Source: an uncultured Paracoccaceae bacterium
GTDB taxonomy: Bacteria > Pseudomonadota > Alphaproteobacteria > Rhodobacterales > Rhodobacteraceae
Direction: 5' to 3'
Assembly (NCBI GenBank): GCA_947500005.1
Contig: CANMQJ010000020.1
Coordinates: forward strand, 30,528-94,527
DNA length: 64,000 bases
Under the pieces are notes generated by a model. That model had not been told where the DNA came from and did not search any database. It was given only the letters and a program-made list of their open reading frames with translations. Shown one piece after another: positions 17,024-25,792 of this stretch (position 1 is its first letter; each line of letters starts with the position of its first letter). A program made the translations under genes and the position numbers.

Positions 17024-17346
17024 CAGATCTGTTTCTCGGGCATCTGCACCACGAGCCCGTCGAGCGCGTCGGTGACCTTGATCTGGCAGGTCAGGCGCGA
17101 GCGGGCGGGGTCGGGCTCGTAGGCGAAATCGAGCATGTCCTCCTCCATGTCCTCCTTGGCGGGGATCTTGTCGGCCCAGTCGGGATGGACATAGACATGG
17201 CAGGTGGAGCAGGCGCAGGCGCCGCCGCAATCGGCCTCGATGCCGGGGATGTTGTTGTCGCGGGCGCCTTCCATTACGGTCAGACCGTTGGCAACGTCGA
17301 CGGTGTGTTCGGTCCCGTTGTGCTCGATATAGGTGATCCTGGCCAT
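17023..17346 (-). CDS. 2Fe-2S ferredoxin, adrenodoxin type
   Basis: 107 residues, the usual length for a bacterial-type adrenodoxin-like ferredoxin. The first three cluster cysteines lie in ADCGGACACSTCHVYV (the C-x5-C-x2-C pattern) and the fourth in RLTCQIKV near the C-terminus. The segment PAKEDMEEDMLDFAYEPDPA is the typical acidic partner-binding helix. It carries electrons to cytochromes P450 or other monooxygenases, or serves in Fe-S metabolism, in the cytoplasm. ATG 17346 starts exactly where homology begins. No P450 or reductase gene is in the window. Confidence 0.95.
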   Translation of the reverse strand: MARITYIEHNGTEHTVDVANGLTVMEGARDNNIPGIEADCGGACACSTCHVYVHPDWADKIPAKEDMEEDMLDFAYEPDPARSRLTCQIKVTDALDGLVVQMPEKQI

Positions 17347-17472
17347 GGTTGCCTCAGTCCTCTTCAATGCGTCGCGACACATCTAGAGAAGGCTTTGGGC
17401 CGTTTCCAGTCCGATTTGCGACAGGGGGCGGCGCGGCTGGACATTCCGTCACGATGTTCTATTTTTGTTCTC

Positions 17473-17880
17473 ATGCGTGTGATCTCTTCTCCTTCCGTCG
17501 CGGACGGGCCGCCCGGCCCGCGGTCCTGGCCGCGCCCGCCCGCCTGCCTGACCGCGGAGCAACTCGGCCTGCCGCCCGAGGGGGCGCGGGTGGCGGTGGC
17601 GGGTCTGGTGATCCTGCGGCAGCGGCCCGGGACGGCCAAGGGGGTGATCTTTGTCACGCTCGAGGACGAGACCGGGGTGGTCAACGTGATCGTCTGGCGC
17701 GCCATCTACGAGCGGTTCCGCCGGGCGGTCATCGCTGGGCGGATGCTGCGGGTGACGGGACGGGTGCAGCGCGCGCATGGGGTGACCCATGTGATCGCCG
17801 AGCAGGTGGAGGACATTTCCGCCATGCTCGACCTGCTGGTGCGGGAGCGGGGCTTGGCGGGGTCGGGGGAAATGGGTTAA
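17473..17880 (+). CDS. Stand-alone OB-fold protein resembling the C-terminus of error-prone DNA polymerase DnaE2
   Basis: 135 residues. The segment VAGLVILRQRPGTAKGVIFV then TLEDETGVVNVIVWRAIYER, followed by RMLRVTGRVQ and HVIAEQVEDIS, matches the OB-fold at the extreme C-terminus of DnaE2/ImuC polymerases. The polymerase body is absent and imuA/imuB are not nearby. It is either a fragment left by deletion or a free-standing nucleic-acid-binding protein. The start ATG 17473 has no clear ribosome binding site, which favours a remnant; the OB-fold itself has no frameshift or stop, which favours a maintained gene. Confidence 0.55.
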   Translation: MRVISSPSVADGPPGPRSWPRPPACLTAEQLGLPPEGARVAVAGLVILRQRPGTAKGVIFVTLEDETGVVNVIVWRAIYERFRRAVIAGRMLRVTGRVQRAHGVTHVIAEQVEDISAMLDLLVRERGLAGSGEMG

Positions 17881-17920
17881 TCTCCGGTCCAAGAGAGAAA
17901 AAGCCCCCAGAGGCCCGAGC

Positions 17921-18463
17921 ATGACATTCCTTCGCCTTTCCTGCTGCGCGGCCGCGCTGGGCGCGGTTCTGGGCTGTGCGCCCGCGATGCCCGATCTGGA
18001 CGCGTTGACCGAGCCGCAGGTCGCGCGGCTGGAGCAGGCGGCCCCGCCGGGCGCGGCGCCGGGCACCTGCTGGGGCAAGCACGTGACGCCGGGTGTCTTC
18101 GAGACGGTGACCGAGCATGTGTTGCTGCAGCCGGCCGAAGTGCTGAGCGACGGCACGGTGGTGCGCCCGGCGAGCTACAAGACCGAGACGCGCCAGCGCA
18201 TCGTGCGCGAGCGGCTGGAGACCTGGTTCGAGACGCCGTGCCCGGCGCAGATGACACCGGAATTCATAGCCTCGGTGCAGCGGGCGCTGACGGCGCGGGG
18301 GCATTATCGCGGCCACGTGACCGGCGAGATGGATGCGCGCACCCGTGCCGCCGTGCGCCGGTTCCAGAAGCCCGAGGGGCTGGATTCGGGTATCCTGTCG
18401 CTGGCCTCGGCGCGCAAGCTGGGGCTGGTGGCGATCGAGCTGGCGCCGAGTGAGGAGGGCTGA
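17921..18463 (+). CDS. Peptidoglycan-binding lipoprotein
   Basis: 180 residues. The N-terminal signal ends in a lipobox (GAVLGC, Cys19), so the protein is probably a lipoprotein. A PG_binding_1-type domain lies at about 118-170: ASVQRALTARGHYRGHVTGE followed by MDARTRAAVRRFQ. The central part (35-115) is unrecognised. It probably attaches to or senses peptidoglycan in the periplasm. It starts 40 bp after the OB-fold gene. Confidence 0.85.
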   Translation: MTFLRLSCCAAALGAVLGCAPAMPDLDALTEPQVARLEQAAPPGAAPGTCWGKHVTPGVFETVTEHVLLQPAEVLSDGTVVRPASYKTETRQRIVRERLETWFETPCPAQMTPEFIASVQRALTARGHYRGHVTGEMDARTRAAVRRFQKPEGLDSGILSLASARKLGLVAIELAPSEEG

Positions 18464-18471
18464 GGCCCGTC

Positions 18472-19164
18472 TCAGCGCTTGAACAGGACCTTCAGTTCTT
18501 CCTCGGTCGGCGTGACCTGGCGCAGGTCGGCGTGCAGGCCGCGGCCCGCCTGCACCGCGGGGCGGTCGCGCAGGGCGTCGAGCCAGCGGGTGAGGTGGGG
18601 TTTGTCCGAGATGTCCTGTTCCTGCCGCTTCCACAGATGCGCCCAGGGCCAGATCGCCATGTCGGCGATGGAGTAGAAATCGCCCGCCACGTATTGGTTC
18701 TTGGCCAGTTGCCGGTCGAGCACGCCGTAGAGCCGCGCGACCTCGCGCTTGTAGCGGTCCTTGGCATAGGGGATGTCCTGCGGCGGATCCAGTTCGGGGG
18801 CGTATTGCAGGAAGTGATGCGCCTGGCCCGCCATGGGGCCGACCCCGCCCATCTGCCACATGACCCATTGTTCGACGGCGATGCGGTCGCGTTCCGACGT
18901 GCCGTAGAACTGCCCGGACTTGCGGGCAAGGTACATCAGGATCGCGCCGCTTTCGAAGATCGAGACCGGTTCGCCGTCGGGGCCGTCGGGGTCCACGATG
19001 GCGGGCATCCGGTTGTTGGGCGAGATCCTGAGGAAGTCGGGTTCGAACTGCTCGCCCTTGCGGATGTCGACGAGACGGGTGGTGTAGGGCAGGCCCATCT
19101 CCTCGAGCGCGATGGAGATCTTCCAGCCATTGGGCGTGGGCCAGTAGTAGAGGTCGATGGTCAT
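18472..19164 (-). CDS. Glutathione S-transferase family protein (YfcG/YghU-like)
   Basis: 230 residues with an N-terminal thioredoxin-like GST domain: YYWPTPNGWKISIALEEMG, and NNRMPAIVD with the cis-proline, followed by ESGAILMYLA. The C-terminal helical GST domain includes DFYSIADMAIWPW. The PTPNGWK signature and overall layout resemble the glutathione-dependent disulfide-bond oxidoreductases YfcG and YghU. ATG 19164 is chosen because homology starts at its MTIDLYYW. The gene converges on the PG-binding lipoprotein gene and follows the alpha/beta-hydrolase gene by 25 bp. Confidence 0.92.
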   Translation of the reverse strand: MTIDLYYWPTPNGWKISIALEEMGLPYTTRLVDIRKGEQFEPDFLRISPNNRMPAIVDPDGPDGEPVSIFESGAILMYLARKSGQFYGTSERDRIAVEQWVMWQMGGVGPMAGQAHHFLQYAPELDPPQDIPYAKDRYKREVARLYGVLDRQLAKNQYVAGDFYSIADMAIWPWAHLWKRQEQDISDKPHLTRWLDALRDRPAVQAGRGLHADLRQVTPTEEELKVLFKR

Positions 19165-19189
19165 GATGCTCTCCGCTTTTGCGGAGGGA

Positions 19190-20125
19190 TCATGACGCTT
19201 TGCGGACGAAGGGCAAGGGCAGGTCGGGACGCGGCAGCGCAAGAAGCCGTGACCAGCGCGGAGCGGGCTCATTTGGCAGGCCGCGGCGCAGCGTGTCGAG
19301 GCAGAGCCGCTCGCGCTCGCGCAGCAGCGCGTTGTAGAAGCGCAGCACGCCAGGGCGCATGTAGCTGGACCAGTGGCAGATGCGGTGCTGGGCCTCCGCG
19401 ACCGGGTGGGCGAGCCGGGAGATATGGCCGAGCGTGTCGGGGCAGTCGAGTTGCAGCGTTACCGCGTTGGGCGCGTCGAGACCCAGCCCGATGGCGCGGT
19501 CGCCGGGCCGCGGAGGGGCAATGAGACGCTCGTAGAGGAAATCGAACACATCGTTCTCGCGGCTGGTGACGTTGATGAACTCGGCCCCGCGGCCCGCCGG
19601 TGTGGCCAGGGCTGTGCAGGCGCGCGCGCGATAGGCGGCGCCGGTCAAGGACACGATCCGGTCGAGGCCGCCCTCGGGCAGGTGATGCAGGGCCTCGAGC
19701 GCCAGTTCGATGCCCATGGAATGGCCCAGGAAATGCACCGGGCGGTTGGGGGCGACGCGGCGCAGGGTGCGGACCGTTTCGGCCAGCGCCTGTCCCGCCT
19801 GGGTCGCGCGGCGCCGGGCCTGCCAGAGCGGGCCCCGTGCCTCCCACGCGAAGGCGATGGCCAGCCCCTCGCCGGGGTCGCCCGTGCCGAAGCCGAGCGC
19901 GCGCGGCCAGCTGGGCGCGTCCCAGGGCATGGGGCGCGGAGAGAGCGAGAGCATGTGGTCATGCGGGCAGTGGTCGGGGGAGCCGGGGCGGTACTTGTAA
20001 CCGTGGGTCATCACGATGACCGGGCCGGGTGTGTCGCGTGTCCGCTCCAGCAGGCCCGCAAGCGCGCGGGGAGAGCCGTGCAGCCGCGCCGTACTGCCCG
20101 TGGCATTGACCCTGATCACCGGCAT
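19190..20125 (-). CDS. Alpha/beta-hydrolase family protein
   Basis: 311 residues. VIVMTHGYKYRPG supplies the oxyanion-type HG loop, and FLGHSMGIELALEAL carries the nucleophile elbow G-H-S-M-G. Asp (ENDVFDFLYE) and His (RICHWSSYM) candidates for the triad follow. No signal peptide, so cytoplasmic. The substrate is unknown. It is divergent from metZ across a 375-bp control region and probably forms a two-gene unit with the GST downstream. Confidence 0.82.
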   Translation of the reverse strand: MPVIRVNATGSTARLHGSPRALAGLLERTRDTPGPVIVMTHGYKYRPGSPDHCPHDHMLSLSPRPMPWDAPSWPRALGFGTGDPGEGLAIAFAWEARGPLWQARRRATQAGQALAETVRTLRRVAPNRPVHFLGHSMGIELALEALHHLPEGGLDRIVSLTGAAYRARACTALATPAGRGAEFINVTSRENDVFDFLYERLIAPPRPGDRAIGLGLDAPNAVTLQLDCPDTLGHISRLAHPVAEAQHRICHWSSYMRPGVLRFYNALLRERERLCLDTLRRGLPNEPAPRWSRLLALPRPDLPLPFVRKAS

Positions 20126-20302
20126 GTCTCGTGCCCCGTCGCAGATGTTGTGTGCTGCCCTTCCCATGACGCTATGAACCGGGGATGAAGGAACGGTAAC
20201 GGCGCCGTGACGATGGCGTTGCGTCGGGCGGAGGGCCGGCCATCCGTGTCCTTTCGGGCACTCTTCGCGGGCCGGGACGCCGCCTCGGGGCCGATCAGAC
20301 GC

Positions 20303-20331
20303 TTGACGCGCGGGGCGTTCGGGCGTATCGG
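20303..20331 (+). promoter_or_regulatory. Candidate sigma70-type promoter of metZ
   Basis: TTGACG (20303-20308), a 17-bp spacer, then TATCGG (20326-20331) place transcription start near 20338, just ahead of the SAM-II aptamer. In the rest of the 375-bp gap (20126-20302) I see no other feature. Confidence 0.5.
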
Positions 20332-20344
20332 CGGCGCAGGGACC

Positions 20345-20400
20345 ACGTGGCGATTTGTTACCGGATTGCGGGCCACGCTAAACAACTCCGCTAAAAGGTC
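20345..20400 (+). promoter_or_regulatory. SAM-II riboswitch upstream of metZ
   Basis: The stretch has the compact SAM-II layout. A P1 stem GTGGC (20347-20351) / GCCAC (20373-20377) encloses GATTTGTTACCGGATTGC. It is followed by GCTAAA, then the conserved CGCTAAAAGG pseudoknot strand (ends 20398). SAM-II aptamers are known in alphaproteobacteria upstream of methionine genes including metA, metX and metZ. The intrinsic terminator that starts nine bases later gives a plausible means of control: SAM binding should lower metZ expression. Confidence 0.85.
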
Positions 20401-20406
20401 AGGATG

Positions 20407-20443
20407 AAAGCCCCCTTTCGCTTGACCGCGTCGGGGGCTTTTT
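20407..20443 (+). terminator. Intrinsic terminator between SAM-II aptamer and metZ
   Basis: AAAGCCCCC (20407-20415) pairs perfectly with GGGGGCTTT (20433-20441), and the run TTTTT follows. It sits between the riboswitch and the metZ start, as expected for a transcriptional attenuator. Confidence 0.85.
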
Positions 20444-20500
20444 CGTTTGCCCCTCAACCTGATTGTGCCCCCGGTTCCGGGGCGGGAAAGGACGGATCGG

Positions 20501-21688
20501 ATGAGCGAGGACTGGAGTGAGCGCACCAAGGCGGTGCATGGCGGGATTCGCCGCAGCCAGTATGGCGAGGTGAGCGAGGCGATCTTTCTGACGCAGGGTT
20601 TCGTCTATGACAGTGCCGAGGCGGCCGAGGCACGGTTCATCGAGGCGGGCGCGGACGAGTTCATCTATGCCCGCTACGGCAACCCCACGGTGCGGATGTT
20701 CGAGGAGCGGATCGCCGCTCTGGAGGACTGCGAGGACGGGTTCGCCACGGCGAGCGGCATGGCGGCGGTCAATGGCGCGCTGGTGTCGATGCTGAAGGCC
20801 GGAGATCACGTGGTCTCGGCCCGGGCGCTGTTCGGATCGTGCCTCTATATCCTGGAGAACATCCTGAGCCGCTACGGGGTCGAGGTGACATTCGTGGACG
20901 GCACGGACCTGGACCAGTGGCGCGCGGCGATCCGGCCGGGCACCCGCGCGGTGTTCTTCGAATCGATCTCGAACCCGACGCTGGAGGTGATCGACATTGC
21001 CGCCGTTTCGGCGCTGGCCCATGACGCGGGCGCGCTGGTGGTGGTGGACAACGTCTTTGCCACGCCGGTCTTTTCTCGGGCCGCCGAGCAGGGCGCCGAT
21101 GTCATCGTCTATTCGGCGACCAAGCATATCGACGGGCAGGGCCGGGCGCTGGGCGGCGTGATCCTGGGCAGCCGGGAGTTCATCCGGGGCACGGTGGAAC
21201 CTTACATGAAGCATACCGGCGGCGCGCTGAGCCCGTTCAGTGCCTGGGTAATGCTCAAGGGGTTGGAGACCATGCCGCTGCGCGTGCGCGCGCAGGCCGA
21301 TACCGCGCAAACCATCGCCGAGGCGCTGGAGGGGCATCCGGCGCTGGCGCGGGTGCTCTACCCGGGGCTGAAGGGTCATGCGCAGCACGATCTGGTGCAA
21401 GCCCAGCTGGGCGGGCGCGGCGGCACCGTTCTGTCGCTGGACCTCAGGGGCGGGAAGGAGGCGGCGTTCCGGTTCCTCAACGCGATGACGATCCCGGTGA
21501 TCTCGAACAACCTGGGCGACGCGAAGTCCATCGCCACGCACCCGGCGACGACCACCCATCAGCGGCTGTCCGACGATCAGAAGGACGCGCTGGGCATCAC
21601 GCCGGGGCTGATCCGCTTTTCGGTCGGGCTGGAGGATGCGGGCGACCTGATCGCCGACCTGACCCGCGCGCTGGAGGGGCTGGGATGA
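20501..21688 (+). CDS. metZ: O-succinylhomoserine sulfhydrylase
   Basis: 395 residues of the Cys/Met-metabolism PLP family. The PLP lysine is Lys208 in VIVYSATKHIDGQGRALGG, and YARYGNPTVRMFEERIAALE is the substrate-side signature. LGDAKSIATHPATTTHQ near the C-terminus is typical of MetZ/MetB. It makes homocysteine from O-succinylhomoserine and sulfide in methionine synthesis. ATG 20501 fits the start of homology and has AAAGGA ahead of it. The SAM-II riboswitch and terminator upstream support the methionine role. MetZ versus MetY/O-acetylhomoserine specificity is from overall resemblance only. Confidence 0.93.
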   Translation: MSEDWSERTKAVHGGIRRSQYGEVSEAIFLTQGFVYDSAEAAEARFIEAGADEFIYARYGNPTVRMFEERIAALEDCEDGFATASGMAAVNGALVSMLKAGDHVVSARALFGSCLYILENILSRYGVEVTFVDGTDLDQWRAAIRPGTRAVFFESISNPTLEVIDIAAVSALAHDAGALVVVDNVFATPVFSRAAEQGADVIVYSATKHIDGQGRALGGVILGSREFIRGTVEPYMKHTGGALSPFSAWVMLKGLETMPLRVRAQADTAQTIAEALEGHPALARVLYPGLKGHAQHDLVQAQLGGRGGTVLSLDLRGGKEAAFRFLNAMTIPVISNNLGDAKSIATHPATTTHQRLSDDQKDALGITPGLIRFSVGLEDAGDLIADLTRALEGLG

Positions 21689-22176
21689 GCGATGTGTGGA
21701 TTCGCGGGCTGCGGCCTGGCGAGGCGGATGCGCTGGGCCTGCTCTTTCACCGTGCGGTGCGAGAGGGCGCGGCATCGGCCTATGACGCGGCGCAGCGGGC
21801 GGCCTGGAGCCCCGAGCCGCCCTGCGGTCCGGATTGGGCCGGGCGGCTGGAACGGGCGGTGACGCTGGTGGCCGAAAGCGAGGGCGTGCCGGTGGGCTTC
21901 ATGTCGCTGGAGCCGGATACCGGCCTTCTGGACCTGGCCTTCGTTCTGCCCGAGTGGCAGGGCAGGGGCGTGGCGTCGCGGCTGCTGGCGGTTCTGGAGA
22001 ATCGGGCCCGCGCGCTGGGGCTTCGTGGGCTGAGCGTCGAGGCCAGTGCGCTGGCGCGACCGTTCCTGTTGCGCCATGGCTGGCGGGACGGGCCACGGCA
22101 GGAGGTCGAACGGGGCGGCGTCTGCCTGCACAATTTCGCGATGACGCGGGAGCTTTTGCGCGCGGCGATGATGTGA
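21685..22176 (+). CDS. GNAT family N-acetyltransferase
   Basis: 163 residues with the acetyl-CoA-binding motif A as LAFVLPEWQGRGVASRLLA (Q-x-x-G-x-A/G). The final LSVEASALARPFLLRHGWRD is typical of GNAT C-terminal halves. It overlaps metZ by four bases (ATGA) and is probably co-expressed under the SAM-II riboswitch. The acceptor substrate is unknown. Confidence 0.9.
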   Translation: MSDVWIRGLRPGEADALGLLFHRAVREGAASAYDAAQRAAWSPEPPCGPDWAGRLERAVTLVAESEGVPVGFMSLEPDTGLLDLAFVLPEWQGRGVASRLLAVLENRARALGLRGLSVEASALARPFLLRHGWRDGPRQEVERGGVCLHNFAMTRELLRAAMM

Positions 22177-22281
22177 GCGGTGCTTTACCCTTGGGCACGG
22201 CGTTCCTATCTTGATCCCGAGAGCAGGACGCATTCGGTTGTAAAGCGGCGGGAAATCGCATCAATTTTCGATCCGGCCTGA

Positions 22282-22296
22282 TATACCGCGCGTATA
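22282..22296. promoter_or_regulatory. Inverted repeat upstream of folE2
   Basis: TATAC-CGCGC-GTATA is a 5+5 inverted repeat 69 bp before the folE2 start. It could be an operator or part of a promoter. folE2 is Zur-controlled in some bacteria, but this sequence does not match a Zur box convincingly. Confidence 0.25.
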
Positions 22297-22364
22297 GAGG
22301 GCAAGACGACGGAGATACTCCGACCTGCCGCGCCTGTGCGGTGACCAGATAGGGACATGCGCCG

Positions 22365-23468
<1,104 letters not shown>

Positions 23469-23660
23469 GCGATTTTGCCGCATTGCGGCAAAAATTGCTG
23501 CATCTGCGTGATTTCTGGTCTATGGTCAGGGGGACAGAAGGTCTGCGCCCCTGGCCGGCGCATCGATGGCGGGGGTGCCGGTCCGGAGCGGGGAGCGGCT
23601 GAAAGGTCGCGTGCCCGGTCCAAGGTCACTGACAGATTGCCCCTGGAGGAGCGCCAGACA

Positions 23661-24278
23661 ATGACTTTCATGCCCAACCCGTTCGAATTCCAGGCCGCGG
23701 CGCTGCGGTTCGCCGGATACATGGCCTCGAACAACCTGCGCATCATGCAGATTTTCGCCAGCTCGGCGGTCCACGCGCCGTTGATGCAGGCCCATGCGCT
23801 GCACCTTCTGGCCGGGCGCCCGTCGGCGGGACCTGCCGCGGTCAGACGGGCGAAGAAGGCCCCGGCGAAAGCCGCGGTGACCAGGACGGTGGAAGCGGTC
23901 GCGGTCACACCGGCGGCGGCCCCCACGACGCCGGCCCCGGCGAAGCCCGAGACCCCCGCGAAACCGGCAGCAGCGGCGAAATCCGAGGCCCCCGCAAAAC
24001 CGGCAGCAGCGGCGAAATCCGAGGCCCCCGCAAAACCGACGGCAGCGGTGAAATCCGAGGCCCCCGCGAAACCGGCGGCCGAAGTGAAGACAGCGGCGAA
24101 GCCGGCATCCGCGGCCAAGGCCAAGACGGCCACGCGCGCGCCCGCCGCCAAGCGGCGCAGCACGGCGAAACCGGCTGGCGCGGCAAAGACAGGCACAACC
24201 GGCACCACCCGTCGTCGGACCCGCACGCCCGCGACCCCTCCGGCCATGCCGGAGGGCGACAAGACCGGCAAAAGCTGA
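23661..24278 (+). CDS. Small protein with alanine/lysine/proline-rich repeat tail
   Basis: 205 residues. Residues 1-50 are an amphipathic, partly hydrophobic helix-rich segment (FEFQAAALRFAGYMASNNLR and so on). From about residue 65 onward the protein is a basic Ala/Lys/Pro tail, with a 12-residue repeat AKPAAAAKSEAP present about three times. GGAGGAG about ten bases ahead of ATG 23661 decides this start. The tail resembles histone H1-like bacterial proteins and PHA/granule-associated proteins, but neither identity can be proven. No polyhydroxyalkanoate genes are nearby. Confidence 0.7.
   Translation: MTFMPNPFEFQAAALRFAGYMASNNLRIMQIFASSAVHAPLMQAHALHLLAGRPSAGPAAVRRAKKAPAKAAVTRTVEAVAVTPAAAPTTPAPAKPETPAKPAAAAKSEAPAKPAAAAKSEAPAKPTAAVKSEAPAKPAAEVKTAAKPASAAKAKTATRAPAAKRRSTAKPAGAAKTGTTGTTRRRTRTPATPPAMPEGDKTGKS
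23961..24090 (+). repeat. 36-bp tandem repeat within the AKP-rich gene
   Basis: Copies of a 36-bp unit beginning AAACCGGCAGCAGCGGCGAA start at 23961, 23997, 24033 and (partly) 24069. The first two are identical or nearly so; the later ones diverge. The unit encodes 12 residues, so copy-number change would keep the frame. Confidence 0.85.
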
Positions 24279-24343
24279 CCGGCCCCGAAGGCATGCCCGG
24301 GCGGGCTTGACAGCCGCGCGCGGGCGCGCCAACGCTGCGCCGC

Positions 24344-25792
24344 ATGTTGGATCCGCGACCAGTCCTTTACGTGATCGGCCTGCTGGTCGCCATTCTGGGC
24401 GCGACCATGGTCTTTCCGATGGCCGCCGACCTGATCGACGGGCGCGGGCATTGGCCCGCCTTTCTGATGAGTGGCGTCTTTACCGTGCTGGTAGGCGGCA
24501 TCGTCGCGTTGAGCACGGCCAACGCGGTACGTGAGGGGCTGACGATCCAGCAGACCTTTCTGCTGACCACTCTGGTCTGGGTAGCGCTGCCGCTCTTCGG
24601 CGCGCTGCCCTTCATGCTGGGCGAGACCGAGCTGGGGTTCACCGACGCGATGTTCGAGGCGATGTCGGGCCTGACCACGACGGGTTCGACCGTTCTGTCG
24701 GGGCTCGACACGCTGCCGAGCGGGCTGCTTCTGTGGCGGGGCATCCTGCAATGGCTGGGCGGCATCGGCATCGTCGTGGTGGCCATGGCCTTTCTGCCCG
24801 AACTGCGCGTGGGCGGGATGCAGTTGTTCCGGGCGGAAGCCTTCGACACGATGGGCAAGATCCTGCCCCGCGCACGGGAGATCGCGGGCCAGATCTTTGT
24901 CATCTACGTCGCGCTCACCGGCAGCTGCCTGATGGTCTATATCGTGCTGGGCATGGGATTCTTCGATGCGCTGGTGCATTCGATGACCACTGTCTCGACC
25001 GGCGGATTTGCCAATTACGACGCGTCCTTCGGGGCGTTCTCGGGGGCGCCGGAATATGCGGCCTCCTTCTTCATGATCCTCGCGGCGCTGCCCTTCGTCC
25101 GCTATGTCCAGTTGATCAACGGGCATTCGCAGCCGCTGCTGCGCGACTCGCAGGTGCATGTGTTCCTGGCGGTGGTGGGCGTCCTGGTCGTGATCACCTC
25201 GGGCGTGCTGCTCTACATCTTTCCGCATCACTGGGAACAGGCGTTCCGCGAGGCGCTTTTCAATATCACCTCGATCATCTCGGGCACCGGCTATGCCAGC
25301 GTGGACTACATGCAATGGGGCGGGTTCCTGATCACGCTGTTCTTCTTCATCGGGCTGATCGGTGGCTGCGCGGGCTCGACCGCCTGTTCGGTCAAGATCT
25401 TTCGCTACCAGCTGCTTTTCGCCTCGGTCCGTACGCAGTTGCAGCGCATCCAGTCGCCACATGGCGTGTTCGTGCCGCGCTACCAGGGGCGTCCGGTGGG
25501 GCCCGACATCCTCAACTCGGTCATGGTGTTCTTCGTCTTCTTCGTCGTCACGCTGGGCCTGTTGTCCTGGGCGCTGTCGCTGACCGGGCTGGATTTCGTC
25601 ACCGCCGTGTCGGGCGCGGCCACGGCCATCGCCAATGTCGGCCCCGGTCTTGGCGACAGGATCGGCCCCGCGGGCAATTTCGGCGGTCTCAACGATGCGG
25701 CCAAGTGGATCCTGACCGTCGGCATGCTAATCGGACGGCTGGAGCTGATGGCCGTCTACGTCCTGTTCACCGTTCAATTCTGGAGAGCCTGA
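24344..25792 (+). CDS. trkH: TrkH family potassium uptake protein
   Basis: 482 residues, multi-spanning. The four K+-filter pore loops are visible: SGLTTTGSTVL, TVSTGGFANYD, SIISGTGYAS, and AATAIANVGPGLGD. Each has the conserved selectivity glycine. The protein forms the membrane part of a Trk potassium uptake system; the TrkA regulatory subunit is not in the window. Its stop overlaps the start of the next gene (TGATG). Confidence 0.95.
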   Translation: MLDPRPVLYVIGLLVAILGATMVFPMAADLIDGRGHWPAFLMSGVFTVLVGGIVALSTANAVREGLTIQQTFLLTTLVWVALPLFGALPFMLGETELGFTDAMFEAMSGLTTTGSTVLSGLDTLPSGLLLWRGILQWLGGIGIVVVAMAFLPELRVGGMQLFRAEAFDTMGKILPRAREIAGQIFVIYVALTGSCLMVYIVLGMGFFDALVHSMTTVSTGGFANYDASFGAFSGAPEYAASFFMILAALPFVRYVQLINGHSQPLLRDSQVHVFLAVVGVLVVITSGVLLYIFPHHWEQAFREALFNITSIISGTGYASVDYMQWGGFLITLFFFIGLIGGCAGSTACSVKIFRYQLLFASVRTQLQRIQSPHGVFVPRYQGRPVGPDILNSVMVFFVFFVVTLGLLSWALSLTGLDFVTAVSGAATAIANVGPGLGDRIGPAGNFGGLNDAAKWILTVGMLIGRLELMAVYVLFTVQFWRA

